Shown: one piece after another, positions 1 through 10,854 of the stretch | Numbering within the stretch: position 1 is the stretch's first letter | Layout: every line of letters begins with the position of its first letter | Assembly: GCA_023362775.1 (NCBI GenBank) | Contig: JALMGJ010000018.1 | Coordinates: 21,495,105 to 21,559,104 of the forward strand | DNA from: Charina bottae | Taxonomy: Eukaryota > Chordata > Lepidosauria > Squamata > Charinaidae | Direction: 5' to 3' | DNA: 64,000 bases | Made by a program: the position numbers and the translations under genes | The notes under the pieces: model-generated | Told to the model about the DNA's origin: nothing | Databases searched by the model: none | The model's input: the letters and a program-made list of their open reading frames with translations, nothing else

Positions 1-313
1 TTAGGCTGGCCTTGTAGCTGTGAGATTTGCAAGCACATTTGGTCTCCCATCTCCCTCTTGAGGCTGACTTTGAACTGCAGATTATACCATGGTCAATTCT
101 TTAGACTTGCTTCTTTTTCACCCCCACATTTTGTTGTCATTCTCCCGATGAAGAGTTCTGCTGATCCTGACAGCTTGCCTGCTTCTTTATTCCTGCTGAA
201 TAAAGAAGGGTCCTACTGAAGATGTTACTGACCTGGTGGAGGTTGCTCCTGTTTCCTTCAACCGTTAAGGCCAGGGAAGTCTTTCTGGAAGGAAAGGGAC
301 TGGGAGGAGACTC

Positions 314-418
314 GAGGGAGGGAGGGAGGGAGGGAGGGAGGGAGGGAGGGAGGGAGGAAGGAAGGAAGGAAGGAAGGAAGGAAGGAAGGAAGGAAGGAAG
401 GAAGGAAGGAAGGAAGGA
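314..418 (+). repeat. (GGGA)n-(GGAA)n microsatellite
   Basis: This is a two-block tetranucleotide array: about ten GGGA-type units then about fourteen GGAA units. The poly-SFLP/RKEG reading frames over it are artefacts. Confidence 0.97.
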
Positions 419-1111
419 GCTGTCCTCTAGGCAGGAACCACACCCTGACTCCTGGCTTTCAAATAGTCCACCTGATTTCATAGATAGAAAAATGAGGTTC
501 CTGGTGCTCTGTCTGCCCAGATTTGCCCAGACCGCTTGAAAGATCCCACCAAGCATAGGCTCTCCTCTCCTCTGGGTCATTTCCACCTTGTTTTTCTCGC
601 AATGGAAGTCAAGAGATGAGAAGCTAGTTTGCCTGGCTGCCAGGAAGCGAGAGAGAAATAGTGGCATGCAGAGAATGAAAGTAATAAGCCTTCTGCTGTG
701 ACCAGGACAGCTATTAGCTATAAGTACTTTTCCACGGCAGCTGAAGAATGTGGGTGGCTTCTATTAAATTTAATTATGCACTTGCTGCGGGTGGTGGGCA
801 AAAAGTGTCGGGGGCTGGAAAGAGAGGGAGAAGACTATTTCTTAATTGCATTCTGCACTGATAAAGAGGTGGTTCTTCAGACCTGAGTCAAGTTCTCATT
901 CCCCACCCCTAAAAATCCTCCGAGAGGTTTTGCCTCTGTCCCAGCAGAATCCCGCCCTACGTCTGCTTCTGCACTGGGAAGCACTGGGATGGGGGGACAA
1001 TCAAGGTTGAAATGCCCTGGGAGAGGTCCTGACAGGTGGGTTGCAAGCAAGGTGCCAGCTTGGCTGCTCAGGAATGGACCGGAAGTTATTGCTGAATTAA
1101 TTGATGCCATG
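419..1111. other. Non-coding, nothing recognised
   Basis: Short open frames only, no splice-framed or family-like protein. No repeat was recognised. Confidence 0.6.
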
Positions 1112-1119
1112 TTCTATAC

Positions 1120-1254
1120 CAGGGTTTCTCAACCTTGGCAACCTTAAGATGTGTGGACTTCAACTCCCAGAATTCCCCAGCCAGCAAGGCTGTTTGGTGA
1201 ATTCTGGGAGTTGAAGTCCACACATCTTAAAGTGGCCAAGGTTGAGAAACCCTG
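1120..1254. mobile_element. Palindromic hAT-type MITE, copy A
   Basis: Near-perfect hairpin with about 58-nt arms starting CAGGGTTTCTCAACCTTGG and ending in its complement. It is flanked by a perfect 8-bp target duplication TTCTATAC (1112-1119 and 1255-1262). The 8-bp duplication and CAGGG termini fit non-autonomous hAT elements. The core contains ACTTCAACTCCCAGAATTC. Confidence 0.9.
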
Positions 1255-1262
1255 TTCTATAC

Positions 1263-2589
1263 AGTTCAGATTCACCCGGGGAGATGAGCCTTGGCACCTT
1301 GCTCTGATGTTTGCTGACTGAACACAAGCCCAGCACACTCGCGTGTTCAGAGGGACAGGAAAACGACACCCAAGGTCTGCTCTGTTCAGTTCTGTTGAGG
1401 GTTGGAGCTGTGCTGTTGGGTCCTCCTTTGAAACATTTCTGGCACTGAGAACAATGGCATGGAAAGTCTTGGGCGGGAGGAAAGACTCTGCTGTCCCTAC
1501 CATTAGGCAGAGTGGTGCATCAGCCACAGGCCACAGAAGCTGGAGGGCAGAGGGCACCTGCTGCGTGCAGCAAAGGACTCAGCCATGCCCTCTCCCAGTT
1601 AGCTGGCTCACACCACTGGATGGCTGGCCTCTCCCCCCGCCCTCCATTTTTACACTCCTTCCAGCTGGTGTAAAGGAGGCTTCCCATCAGCTGCCTGCTG
1701 AATTTTGTCCCTGGCCCCTCTTTCTGCCAACAATTTCTGCCTTTCATCAAGCAGGCCAGAGCAGTCTCTCCAGGGCTGCCTTAGCTGCGATGACTTGAGG
1801 AGGAGGCAAACTGGCATCAGACCACCAACGGAGAGTCAATAGAAAGAGGGCCACTTTTCTACCGAGTTTTGCTCGAAGGAGGCCTAAGGCTTGGTTGCTT
1901 GTGCTACTCGAGAGTCTGTGCAGAACAGTGCCAGGACCTTTTTCTTGAAGGTACCCCTGAACCCGATGTTGGAGGGCTTTAATCCTCTTCCTTCAGCCTT
2001 CCATTAACGATGGAGACGGGTTTTACTTTAACACCTGGATTTCATATTTCCAAAAACGGGGTGAAGGATCAGGACACCACTTGTTTGCTTGTTCTTCTTC
2101 TTAAGATAGCTTGGGGCAGTCCTTGGCACAGCTTTTGTGATAGGAACAGACTTGCATGCTTGCAGATTGCTCCCACGCACTACCTAGTTTGTTTCTGGCT
2201 TCATATCTTATATGATTCCAGCCTTTAAAGCTACGATTTATGGCTTAGCACAACGTGCAAACCTTTCCAGTATCTGTTCTTGGAGAAAGACTGTGCCCAG
2301 TCTGCCCTCCTCCAAATATTTGTGGCCATTTCTTCCCGGAATCCCCAGCTGGAATGACTTCCAGGCAGCTGGAATCTCAGCCCATCTGGAGAGCCCAAGG
2401 TTGACCGTGTTGGTTTAGGTGGGCTTCTGGGTCCAATTCCTCACACCTTTTCTGCTGGGTCTTCATTGAAACATTGCAAAACCAGTTCTGGAACACCTGT
2501 TTATGGACTCATTCATCCCTGTGGATCTTCCAATGAAATATGCCTTCTTACAAACAGACCCAACCAATTGTGGAGAAAAGGTCCTGTAC
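1263..2589. other. Non-coding, nothing recognised
   Basis: The longest frame here (151 codons, 1343-1798) has no family resemblance and a low-complexity composition. I see no RNA gene. Confidence 0.6.
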
Positions 2590-2598
2590 GCCAAATTA

Positions 2599-2940
2599 TG
2601 CGGCGCGGTGGCGTAACGGTTAAGACTGCCGACTGTCGAACGAAAGGACGGCAGGTCAGCAGGTCGAGACCCGGAAGCACCGCGTAACAGGGTGAGCTCC
2701 CGTTCTCACCCAGCTCCTGCCAACCTAGCAGTTCGAAAGCACGTAAAATGCAAGTAGATAAATAGGCCCCACTCCGGTGGGAAGGTAACAGCGTTCCATG
2801 CGCCTCGGCGTTTAGTCATGCTGGCCACAGGACCACGGAAGCGTCTATGGACAATGCTGGCTCCCTCGGCCGAGAATTGGAGATGAGCACCGCCCCCTAG
2901 AGCCGGATATGACTGGAAGGGGAAACCTTGCCTTGCCTTA
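2599..2940 (+). mobile_element. tRNA-derived squamate SINE, full length
   Basis: The diverged tRNA-like head has an A box near GTGGCGTAACGG and a degraded B box near GGTCGAGACCC. The body contains the family markers AACCTAGCAGTTCGAAAGC and GGTAACAGCGTTCC. The tail is CCTTGCCTTGCC. A 9-bp target duplication GCCAAATTA flanks it. This subfamily differs from the 30-60 kb copies and is more diverged. Confidence 0.85.
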
Positions 2941-3366
2941 TGCCAAATTAATGAGTCTAGCACAAATGTTATATTGCACCTATGAAATTAAGTGCTGCTA
3001 GGAAAATTGCTACTTCCAGAGTAATACCCATCATTATTCTATCCATCCCAATTAATGCTTTGCATACAAATTTCCAGTACATATATATTGTTCTATTTCA
3101 GGCTGGCTATAGGGCTAAATTCAAAGGCCACATTTCCTTTGGGGGTTCCTTAAAAATGAAACTGCAGCACTCTTTTACCCTTGGCTTCTTAGTATATTCC
3201 AATCCAAGGTTAAAAAGATACATGGAGAAGACTGCACCCTTCCAGTCATCGTTATTCTTACATGATGTTGATGCTACCCACCCTGCCTTGAAAGATCTTA
3301 CATCTCACCTCCCATTTAATCCTCACTAGAGCCCTATGAGGTTAGTTGGAGGAAGAGAGAGTGGCC

Positions 3367-3500
3367 TGAATTGAATTGAATTGAATTGAATTGAATTGAA
3401 TTGAATTGAATTGAATTGAATTGAATTGAATCGAATCGAATCGAATCGAATCGAATCGAATCGAATCGAATCAAATCAAATCAAATCAAATCAAATCGAA
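3367..3500. repeat. Pentanucleotide array in blocks TTGAA / TCGAA / TCAAA
   Basis: About thirteen TTGAA units are followed by eight TCGAA, five TCAAA and a final TCGAA, with almost no other variation. The three unit types differ only at the central CpG position. A MITE half follows immediately. Confidence 0.97.
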
Positions 3501-3504
3501 GCAA

Positions 3505-3571
3505 TGCTGGCTGGGGAATTCTGGGAGTTGAAGTCCACACATCTTCAAGCTGACAAGGTTGAGAAACACTG
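3505..3571. mobile_element. Half of the palindromic hAT-type MITE
   Basis: It contains GGGGAATTCTGGGAGTTGAAG through GAGAAACACTG, the right arm of the family. The left arm is missing and its place is taken by the pentamer array. Confidence 0.75.
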
Positions 3572-4513
3572 ATCTAAACTAACTCACCTGTCAGTGGTGT
3601 TGGCCAGGTATGCACCCAAAAATTCCAAGTGAGTTTTGTGGCTGGCTGGGAGTTGAACCAAGTTCTTCTGGGCTCTTGTCCAGCGTTCCCACCTTCAACC
3701 CTGTTTGTTTGCTGGTGGGCAGGTTGGCTCCCCTTGCTTGAGATCCAGAATGGGGTCTCCAGTTTTGTCCCAAGGCCTGGGATTCAGCCTGATGACCTTG
3801 GGTTTCTTCAAACCCTACAGATTCTCGACATGTACAAAAGACCAGCTTCCCCACTGAACTATGGAAGATCTGAAAGCCAGAAAGAAGTTTTCTCTCATAT
3901 CTAAAGCAAGGATACCTCAAAAGGAACTCATCTTTCATTCTTCCCAGGGACTTCTACAGTTTTTGATCTGTGCCCAAATCGGTTAAGAGAGACATTTCAT
4001 GCATCATAAGGAGGAACCCAGAACAAATTAGAAACCTGCTAATGAACAAGATGAGCTTGCTAATTGCCTGAGTTTCAGTTGACTACGTTTCCAGGTGTCA
4101 GCAGCAGAGGCACCTGTGGTACCCAGGATGCTACACAGGAGGAATGGACAGAAGGGCATTTTGGGTAAAATCCCACTAGGCGCGCCTGCTCAACATTCAA
4201 AGGTTGCCTGGAGGGGCATTCTGCAATTGCAAGGGTAGGGGGCATTTGTGGGGGGTCCAAAAAGTCAAGTTGGCTTGCGACACACACAAAAAGGAACAGA
4301 GCGTCGATCGCAGGGTCAAAACCATCATCTTTACTTTTCTGGTGCCCATCCCCTACCCTGATGTCCCTGCAAAGATCTGCCATGGCACGGAAGGCGTGGG
4401 CAGCAGTTATGGGGAAGTGGGACCCCTACCTCAACTATGGGAAAAAGTCAATCTAATTGAGGATGATTGTAGGTTTTAATAAAACAGTGGTACCTAATGC
4501 TCATACTGTAAAT

Positions 4514-4615
4514 CAGGGTTCCTCAATCTCAGCCATTTTAAGATGTGTGGACTTCAACTCCCAGAATACTCCAGCGAGCCACACATCTTAAAGTGGCTGA
4601 GGTTGAGGAACCCTG
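4514..4615. mobile_element. Palindromic hAT-type MITE, copy B
   Basis: The hairpin begins CAGGGTTCCTCAATCTCAGCC and ends in the complement. A perfect 8-bp duplication CTGTAAAT lies at 4506-4513 and 4616-4623. It has a shortened loop compared with copy A. Confidence 0.9.
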
Positions 4616-4680
4616 CTGTAAATGATTCAGAGCATTTGCTCATTAGGAAACCAGGAAAGACCAACAGCTTTATCCCAAGG

Positions 4681-4989
4681 TAAAAAAGGCTAAAGGTTCC
4701 CCCCGCACATTTGTGCAGTCGTGTCCGACTCTAGGGGCCGGTGCTCATCTCCGTTTCTTAGCCGAAGAGCCAGCGTTGTCCGAAGACGCTTCCACGGTCA
4801 TGTGGCTGGCATGATGCACGTGGAACGCTGTTACCTACCCACCGAAGTGGTACCTATTCATCTACTTGCATTTGCATGCTTTCGAATTGCTAGGTTGGCA
4901 AGAGCTGGGGCGAGCACGCAGGGCTAGGGATTCGAACTTGATCTTCCGATCGACAAGCCTGGCGTCTTACCCGCTCTGAGCCACCACGC
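4681..4989 (-). mobile_element. tRNA-derived squamate SINE
   Basis: On the minus strand it reads from a GGGGCGTGGTGGCTCAG-type head, here slightly damaged, to an AACCTTTAGCC tail. It contains GTTACCTACCCACCGAAGTGG and the pol III B-box complement GATTCGAAC. The probable target duplication is CCCAAGG. Confidence 0.85.
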
Positions 4990-4996
4990 CCCAAGG

Positions 4997-5772
4997 CACT
5001 AGTATACAAATTCTTCACTGTGGCATCTGTCCTGAGAGTCTTTCTTATCTCCTTTGCAATCTAAACTTTAATTTCAACTCAGTGGGATGGCAGCTAACAT
5101 TTCAAGCTACGACCATGCTGGACTGACTGCGAGCTCTTTGTAGGATGTCGAAGTTCACATCCTTTTCTCGTTTAGGGAGGGCTTCCATTCGTTTGGCACA
5201 GCCGTTAAAAGCGTAGAGCTACGCAGGGGGTCCTGTCAACCGGTAGCCGTTTCTGCATTTTCTCCTTCCGTCCGCTTTCCACACAGATTGCGATCTCCAT
5301 TTCCCACAAAGGCCCACATTTGCAAATTGAATTTGTCAGGCCGGATTCATCAGATTATGGGGAATGGAAACGCACACTAATAGCCAGGCTGGGGCAAAAT
5401 GGATGTTTACGAACCCGGCATTATTAAATATTTTATTTTCTATTATTGGGGAATACAGCAGTGTTTATATTTCAATACCACAGGGTGGGAGCCAACCAGC
5501 TGGGGGTTAGAACAAGCTGTGTTATTTTATAAAAATGGGAAAGGTGCGGAGAAGCGGAAGCCTCTAAACTGAATCATTCCGAAGTATTTAATCTTTTTTA
5601 GAAGCAGGTTCCTGTTGCTAGAATAAAGCCATACTCCAGTATTTGTTACAACCTGGAATGGCATGAGATGGAAAGTGGGAGAGAGAGACAGAAATGCATT
5701 ATTTTCCAAGGCAATTCACCTGATTTTAAGCACTGCACTTATGCTAGACAGGTGAAGCTTAGCGCTGGGGAA
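4997..5772. other. Non-coding, AT-rich, possible conserved element
   Basis: No repeat was recognised. 5330-5480 has AT-rich homeodomain-like words (TATTAAAT, TTTATTTTC) in otherwise unique-looking sequence. This is weak evidence only. Confidence 0.35.
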
Positions 5773-6170
5773 TACAGGTAATCCTTGCTTAACGACCACA
5801 ATTGGGACCAGAATTTCGGTTGCTAAGCAAATCCAACCCAATTTTACAACTTTTTTTGTGGCGGTCATTAAGCGAATCACTGCGGGCGTTAAGTGAACCA
5901 TGTGGTTGTTAAGTGAATCATGCGGTTCCCCATTGATTTTTCTTGCCAGAAGCTGGCCGGGAAGGTAAAAAATGGTGACCATGTGACCACGGGATGCTGT
6001 GATGGCCATAAATGCAAACCAGTTGCCAAGTGCCCAAATCGTGATCATGTGACCGCGGGGATGCTGAGATGGTCGTAAGTGTGAGGACCAGTCGTAAATC
6101 GTTTTTTCCAGCACCGTCAAAAGTCTGAACCGTCATTAAACAAATGGTTGTTAAGCGAGGGCTACCTGTA
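5773..6170. mobile_element. Mariner-like non-autonomous DNA transposon
   Basis: The inverted termini match over about 25 nt: ACAGGTAATCCTTGCTTAAC at one end and the complement of GTTAAGCGAGGGCTACCTGT at the other, flanked by TA. The interior has repeated GTTAAGTGAA/TCATTAAGCGAA and GACCATGTGACC modules. It is a recalled abundant squamate repeat. The TA duplication favours Tc1/mariner; no transposase frame is present. Confidence 0.7.
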
Positions 6171-7075
6171 GGAAAAGAGCCAAACCCCTCCTCCAATTTG
6201 GAATTAGACAATCTTGGTCATCGGGGTCACTCCAGAATTCCTGATGCTTCCTCTCCTTTGGAGAGATGCTGTTACGGTTCTACAGCTTTTTGCGATCCCT
6301 CTGGATCAACGGTTGGGCGCACTCTTGGTGCTACCTATAGCCTTCCGACCCCCTGTGTTGCAGCCTTGATTGTTTACTGAACAAAACTGGGGTACCACAT
6401 CACCCCTGGCAACAGTGAGCTTGTGCCTTTAACTTTTAAGTCGCCACGTTTCAACCTTGAGGTGGGATACACCCGAGCATTCCAGGGTGAGCCTTAAAAT
6501 AAGCTAATGTGGTTCAAGAAAAAGATAGAAAACAGTGACTTGCCACCTCAAAACGGGAACAAAAATCCTTCAGAAACTCCCTGTGTGCTTACTATTATTT
6601 CCCTGCACCCCGTGGCCCCCTTTCTCCAAGGGCCGCCCCAAACACTGAGCTTGCTCCCTTGATGCTTTGCCTTGTACTTCGGGCTCTAAGCTACACCATT
6701 GAAGAAGATGTGTTGATGAGGAAGAGGCACCCCGACCCTTGGTAGCGGCGATGCCTCTGTTGTGCTGAAAGTGACCGAAGGACATGAATTCTGTCGGCTT
6801 GGAAGGGGGGCAGGGCGTGGGAAACAGCTGGCTGCAGTGATCTACTGCCCTATCCTGTGAAAGGATGGCCCCTTGATTGGTCTTTAAAGAGCCATCTGCA
6901 TTAGTCTCTCCTTCAGTTTTTCTTTCCAAGGCCCCATTCATTTGTTGATCTCCAACGTGTCCACCCACCACATTGTAAACGCTGGGCCCATGACCTCTCC
7001 CTCTTGGCCACTGGGGGAAGCCACCAAGGCCATCCAAATACCTGTTTCCGTGCCAAGATAAACTAGATAAAGTAA
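6171..7075. other. Non-coding, nothing recognised
   Basis: The 155-codon minus frame at 6570-7037 has no family resemblance. Confidence 0.55.
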
Positions 7076-7220
7076 AGCATATTTATTTAGTGATTTGTTT
7101 AATCAGTTTATATAGCTTCCCATCTCTCAATTGCAACTCTGGGCCGGTGACGAGAGGATGAAAACCAACGAGAACGGATAAGAATCATAAAAACTAACAG
7201 AATAATAACAGAATGGCACC
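7076..7220 (-). mobile_element. LINE (L2-type) 3' end fragment
   Basis: The sequence resembles the complement of the squamate L2 tail, with AACTCTGGGCCGG and TTATTTAGTGATTTG. It is diverged and its boundaries are approximate. Confidence 0.4.
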
Positions 7221-7867
7221 TGAGGACAAACTAACTCAAACCACACAATCACAGGCGTGTCCAGGGGTTGGCCTTGCGAGGTAGTCCAGACAAGAAGCAC
7301 CTGCTCTACTTTATTGTAAGGTTCCATTAACAGAAGCTTGCAAGTCTGGAAGTACATCTCTCCCCCCCTCGCCTGTACAGTCCAAGAAACTAGGGAGGGT
7401 CCCTTCTGAGACATTTGCCACGCCCCCATCCCTTCTGCGGGCTCAGTTGCCTCTTATCCGACCATTGCCTAATCTGCGGCTCTTCCTCCTGTCTCCCAAG
7501 GTCATTCCCACAGACCATTACACCAGGAAATTCACAAGGACGAACCCACGCAACCTACCAGCCTGATGCCTGAGGGAGGACCATGTCCAGGTTTCAAGGA
7601 TGGTTTGTTTTCCAGAATCAGAGCAAGGAGCGACTGTCCAGGGCTGTATCTGTACGAGGGAAGGACGGACAGCAAAAAGAAGAGAAAGCAGGAGGATGCG
7701 TAGTTAAACCCCAGTTCAAAAGAGAGCATGGGGGACGGGGCAGAATATGTCCTGGCTGAGGCCAAAGCCCCCAACAAGGTGTCTCAGGATCACCAAAATG
7801 ATTCCCTTTGGCAAAGGGGAACCTTCCCTCAATGCATGTGCGGATTTGGGAGTTTACAGGCAAAGAG

Positions 7868-7928
7868 TTCCCCTTTGGGGGGAGATGGGCGGTGATAGAA
7901 ATTTAATAAATAAATAAACAAATAAAAA
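7868..7928 (+). mobile_element. LINE 3' tail with AAATAAATAAA run
   Basis: It reads CCCTTTGGGGGGAGATGGGCGGTGATAGAA then an AAATAAAT tail, the same terminus as the longer LINE copy at 53.8 kb. Only the last 60 bp are present. Confidence 0.7.
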
Positions 7929-8168
7929 ACTTGAACGTTCCAAGCCAACACCAACTGAACTGATGAGACATTTTTTTACCTCCCTCATCCTTTCCCACTC
8001 TGAGGTGCCGCAGTGTTGGGGGTGTGTCGATTTTCCAGGTGTGCTGACCCGGTTTGTGTTGTGGGGTAAGGACTATTGTTCCAGGCAGGCATATGAACAG
8101 AGCAAGATTGGATTCAAAATAAATCAAACCAAAACTGAATCAAAGTTCAATTATGGAAAGAGCTACGG

Positions 8169-8525
8169 CAGAGCTTTCCAAACTGTGTGTCGGGACACGT
8201 TAGTGTGTCGGCTGCAGTGTCTGGGTGTGTCCTGGTGGCTGCTGCCTCCGAGCCCTGCCAGGATTCCACGCAGGTCCCAGTGCCTGCCTTGTGCCCTGCT
8301 GCCCTCCAAACCTGCCCTGCCAGGATTCCACGCAGGTCCTAGTGCCTGCCTTGTGCCCTGCTGCCTCCAAACCTGCCCTGCCAGGATTCCACGCAGGTCC
8401 TAGTGCCTGCCTTGTGCCCTGCTGTAAGAGTGTGTCGCGAAATGATGCCCTGCTGTAAGAGTGTGTCGTGAAATGATGCATGTCTAAAAAGTGTGTCACC
8501 AACATGAAAAGTTTGGAAAGCTCTG
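8169..8525. mobile_element. hAT-type MITE containing an internal minisatellite
   Basis: Perfect 16-bp terminal inverted repeats CAGAGCTTTCCAAACT (8169-8184 and 8510-8525) are flanked by a perfect 8-bp duplication AGCTACGG (8161-8168 and 8526-8533). The interior has GTGTGTCG motifs, and 8256-8424 is a three-copy tandem repeat. No transposase frame is present. Confidence 0.93.
8256..8424. repeat. Three-copy minisatellite, unit about 62 bp
   Basis: Units start at 8256, 8318 and 8379, with TGCCAGGATTCCACGCAGGTC and GCCTTGTGCCCTGCTG in each. Lengths are 62, 61 and about 46 bp (last unit truncated). Differences are a single C/T and a 1-base indel, so the expansion is recent. Confidence 0.95.
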
Positions 8526-8533
8526 AGCTACGG

Positions 8534-9960
8534 GCTCACTCTGGTATTCTACAGCGTACTAGGACTACTGTTGTATTTTTTTCTTTGTGGGCCTTTCTGC
8601 ATTTAGGCAGCGCAAACTCTTTTGACTGAAAAAGATAATAAAATCAACGTTTTGCTGGGCTTGCAGTGTAACTAACGAGCTTGCAAGGTAAACAGGTCGA
8701 AGCAAAGCATGGCTATTTCTGCCAACATTGCTAAAGCAGGGCACTATTTTGAGTTTTTGATGTGTCCACAAGCGTCTTGATCGCTTGTCTGTTGGAATAT
8801 TTTAAAAGATCTTTAAAAGAGTTGTTATTGGCTTGATCATGGATAGTCCTTCCACCCCCTTCCCCCTCCAGAAGAAAGAACTGGATTCTAGGAAGCGAAA
8901 CTTTTTCCTGCTTAACCTGATTTTGGATGTACTTCTGTTCCTTGGTGATTTCAAAATCCAACTTCTTTTTAAGAGGGCAAAATTGGGGGTGGGGGACAGA
9001 GACCACTTAATGCTTTTAATAAGTTTAAGTGGTTGCAAGCTCCTGTTGTCACATAAATAAATCACTCCTTTGTTCTTGCCTTCAAGGTGATTTGAAGGGG
9101 AGCAGCATTATTGATTTCTCCAACATTTGCAGTGCTTTTACCTTTAAGAGTGTTCTAAACAATGCATCATGAACTCCATATTTTTTATTTTAACCATCTT
9201 ATTACCAATCTGAAGGAAAGGCCAAATACATTTTTGGGAGCGGCAGTATACAATTATTATTGTATACACTTCTCATTATTTGCTCGGCCATTATGCACTT
9301 GATTCATGATGTAAATAGAAATGGGGAAAGTCCATTTGGAATGTCTGTAAGTAAAAAATCTCCTATTATAGAACCAAAATGGAAGTATCTAGCAGCGAAT
9401 AATTATTTGATTCTCCTTTTTTGAAAATGTTCTGAGATTTCCTTATCAAATTGTTAAGACAACACTGCAAGTTTTCTGCCTTTTTTGCTCAACCCTCAAT
9501 AGCAAAATGTCTCTTGCAAGATATTACTGGCTTCGCTGCTCCCATCCTGGCTGTTTCAGAAAGGGGGTTATGTTCTCTGCCTGGATTCCTCCCCACCTGG
9601 CAGTCACCCAGCCTCCCAAGGGTGTCGTCATTCAGGATCCAGGTCCCGTCCAGGGGTGGTACGCGTGTTGGAAGCTCCATGGAAGCTTCCCTTCATAGTT
9701 CAGTTGATCCAAGCACTGGATCACGGGACGTGTTGCCTCAACAGCAGCTGGGCCAAATGAGGAAGGGATTTGGGCTCCAAATGGCATTGATTCAAATTTG
9801 GGTCCATGTCCTGTGAAGCAAAGGGAGCTGGTGATAAAAACCAAGTTGTAATTCTGGTTGAGTGAATCAATGGCTACCGTGTCCATCCTCCCAAATGCAA
9901 TAACTTGGGAAGCTCGCTCTACCTCTTTGCTTTCAAAGGGCAAAACACACCGTTTCTAAA
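8534..9960. other. Non-coding, AT-rich, nothing recognised
   Basis: Unique-looking AT-rich DNA; the open frames are short. Confidence 0.55.
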
Positions 9961-9973
9961 ATCTCTACTGTGT

Positions 9974-10116
9974 ATTGTTGAAGGCTTTCACGGCCAGAGT
10001 TCGATGGCTGTTGTGGGACTTCCGGGCTGGGTGGCCGTGTTCTGGAAGTTGGGAACGTTAGGAACCACAACTTCCAGAACACGGAAGCCACACAGCCCGG
10101 AAGACCCACAACAGCC
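9974..10116. mobile_element. Fold-back Penelope-like element terminus
   Basis: Two copies of the same element end, GGCTGTTGTGGG...GTGTTCTGGAAGTT, lie in inverted orientation around a short centre. A 13-bp duplication ATCTCTACTGTGT (9961-9973 and 10117-10129) flanks the pair, so they inserted as one unit. The sequence matches the terminal part of the Penelope-like copy at 19178-19697. Confidence 0.85.
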
Positions 10117-10536
10117 ATCTCTACTGTGTGCTTGCAGAGAAAACCTTCTTTCGGAAGGTCCTTCTGTTCTGTGCCCACTGGAAAACTTTGTGCTGGTTTA
10201 GGCTATATCCTGCAACACGTTTTGCATGGAGAAAGTGCCCTGGACAGAGTGGTTTGCCGTGTCTGGCTTTTTTAAAAGTTAAGGGCATTTGAAGGCAGCC
10301 ATATTGGCAATGGCCAGGCAGCTATCAAGTACCTGAGGACCTCATTAGCAGATCTGACTAGCAGCAAAGAGGACCAGCATTGAGCTTTAGAGAGGCGGTT
10401 GATCTGCATTGCAGTCTTGAGCTCCAGCCATCGAACAGGAGAATCCTATTGCTGGAGGAGCAGATGTTGAGTTGTCCACATGTGAGCTGTTTTTGCTTCC
10501 TAGAACAAAGGGGAACATTTTTAGACTAGGGAACAG

Positions 10537-10538
10537 GA

Positions 10539-10634
<96 letters not shown>

Positions 10635-10678
10635 GGGAGGGAGGGAGGGAGGGGAGGAAGGAAGGAAGGAAGGAAGGA

Positions 10679-10714
<36 letters not shown>

Positions 10715-10787
10715 AGGAAGGAAGGAAGGAAGGAAGGAAGGAAGGAAGGAAGGAAGGAAGGAAGGAAGGAAGGAAGGAAGGAAGGAA

Positions 10788-10853
<66 letters not shown>
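10537..10853 (+). repeat. 317-bp (GAAA)n/(GGAA)n/(GGGA)n microsatellite
   Basis: Pure purine on the plus strand, in blocks GAAA, GGGA, GGAA, GAAA, GGAA, GAAA. The long KERKKERK and FLSFFLS frames over it are artefacts. Confidence 0.98.

Positions 10854-10854
<1 letters not shown>

Noticed and set aside
8256..8424. CRISPR array
   Set aside because: Adjacent direct repeats with no spacers, in vertebrate DNA; a minisatellite inside a MITE.
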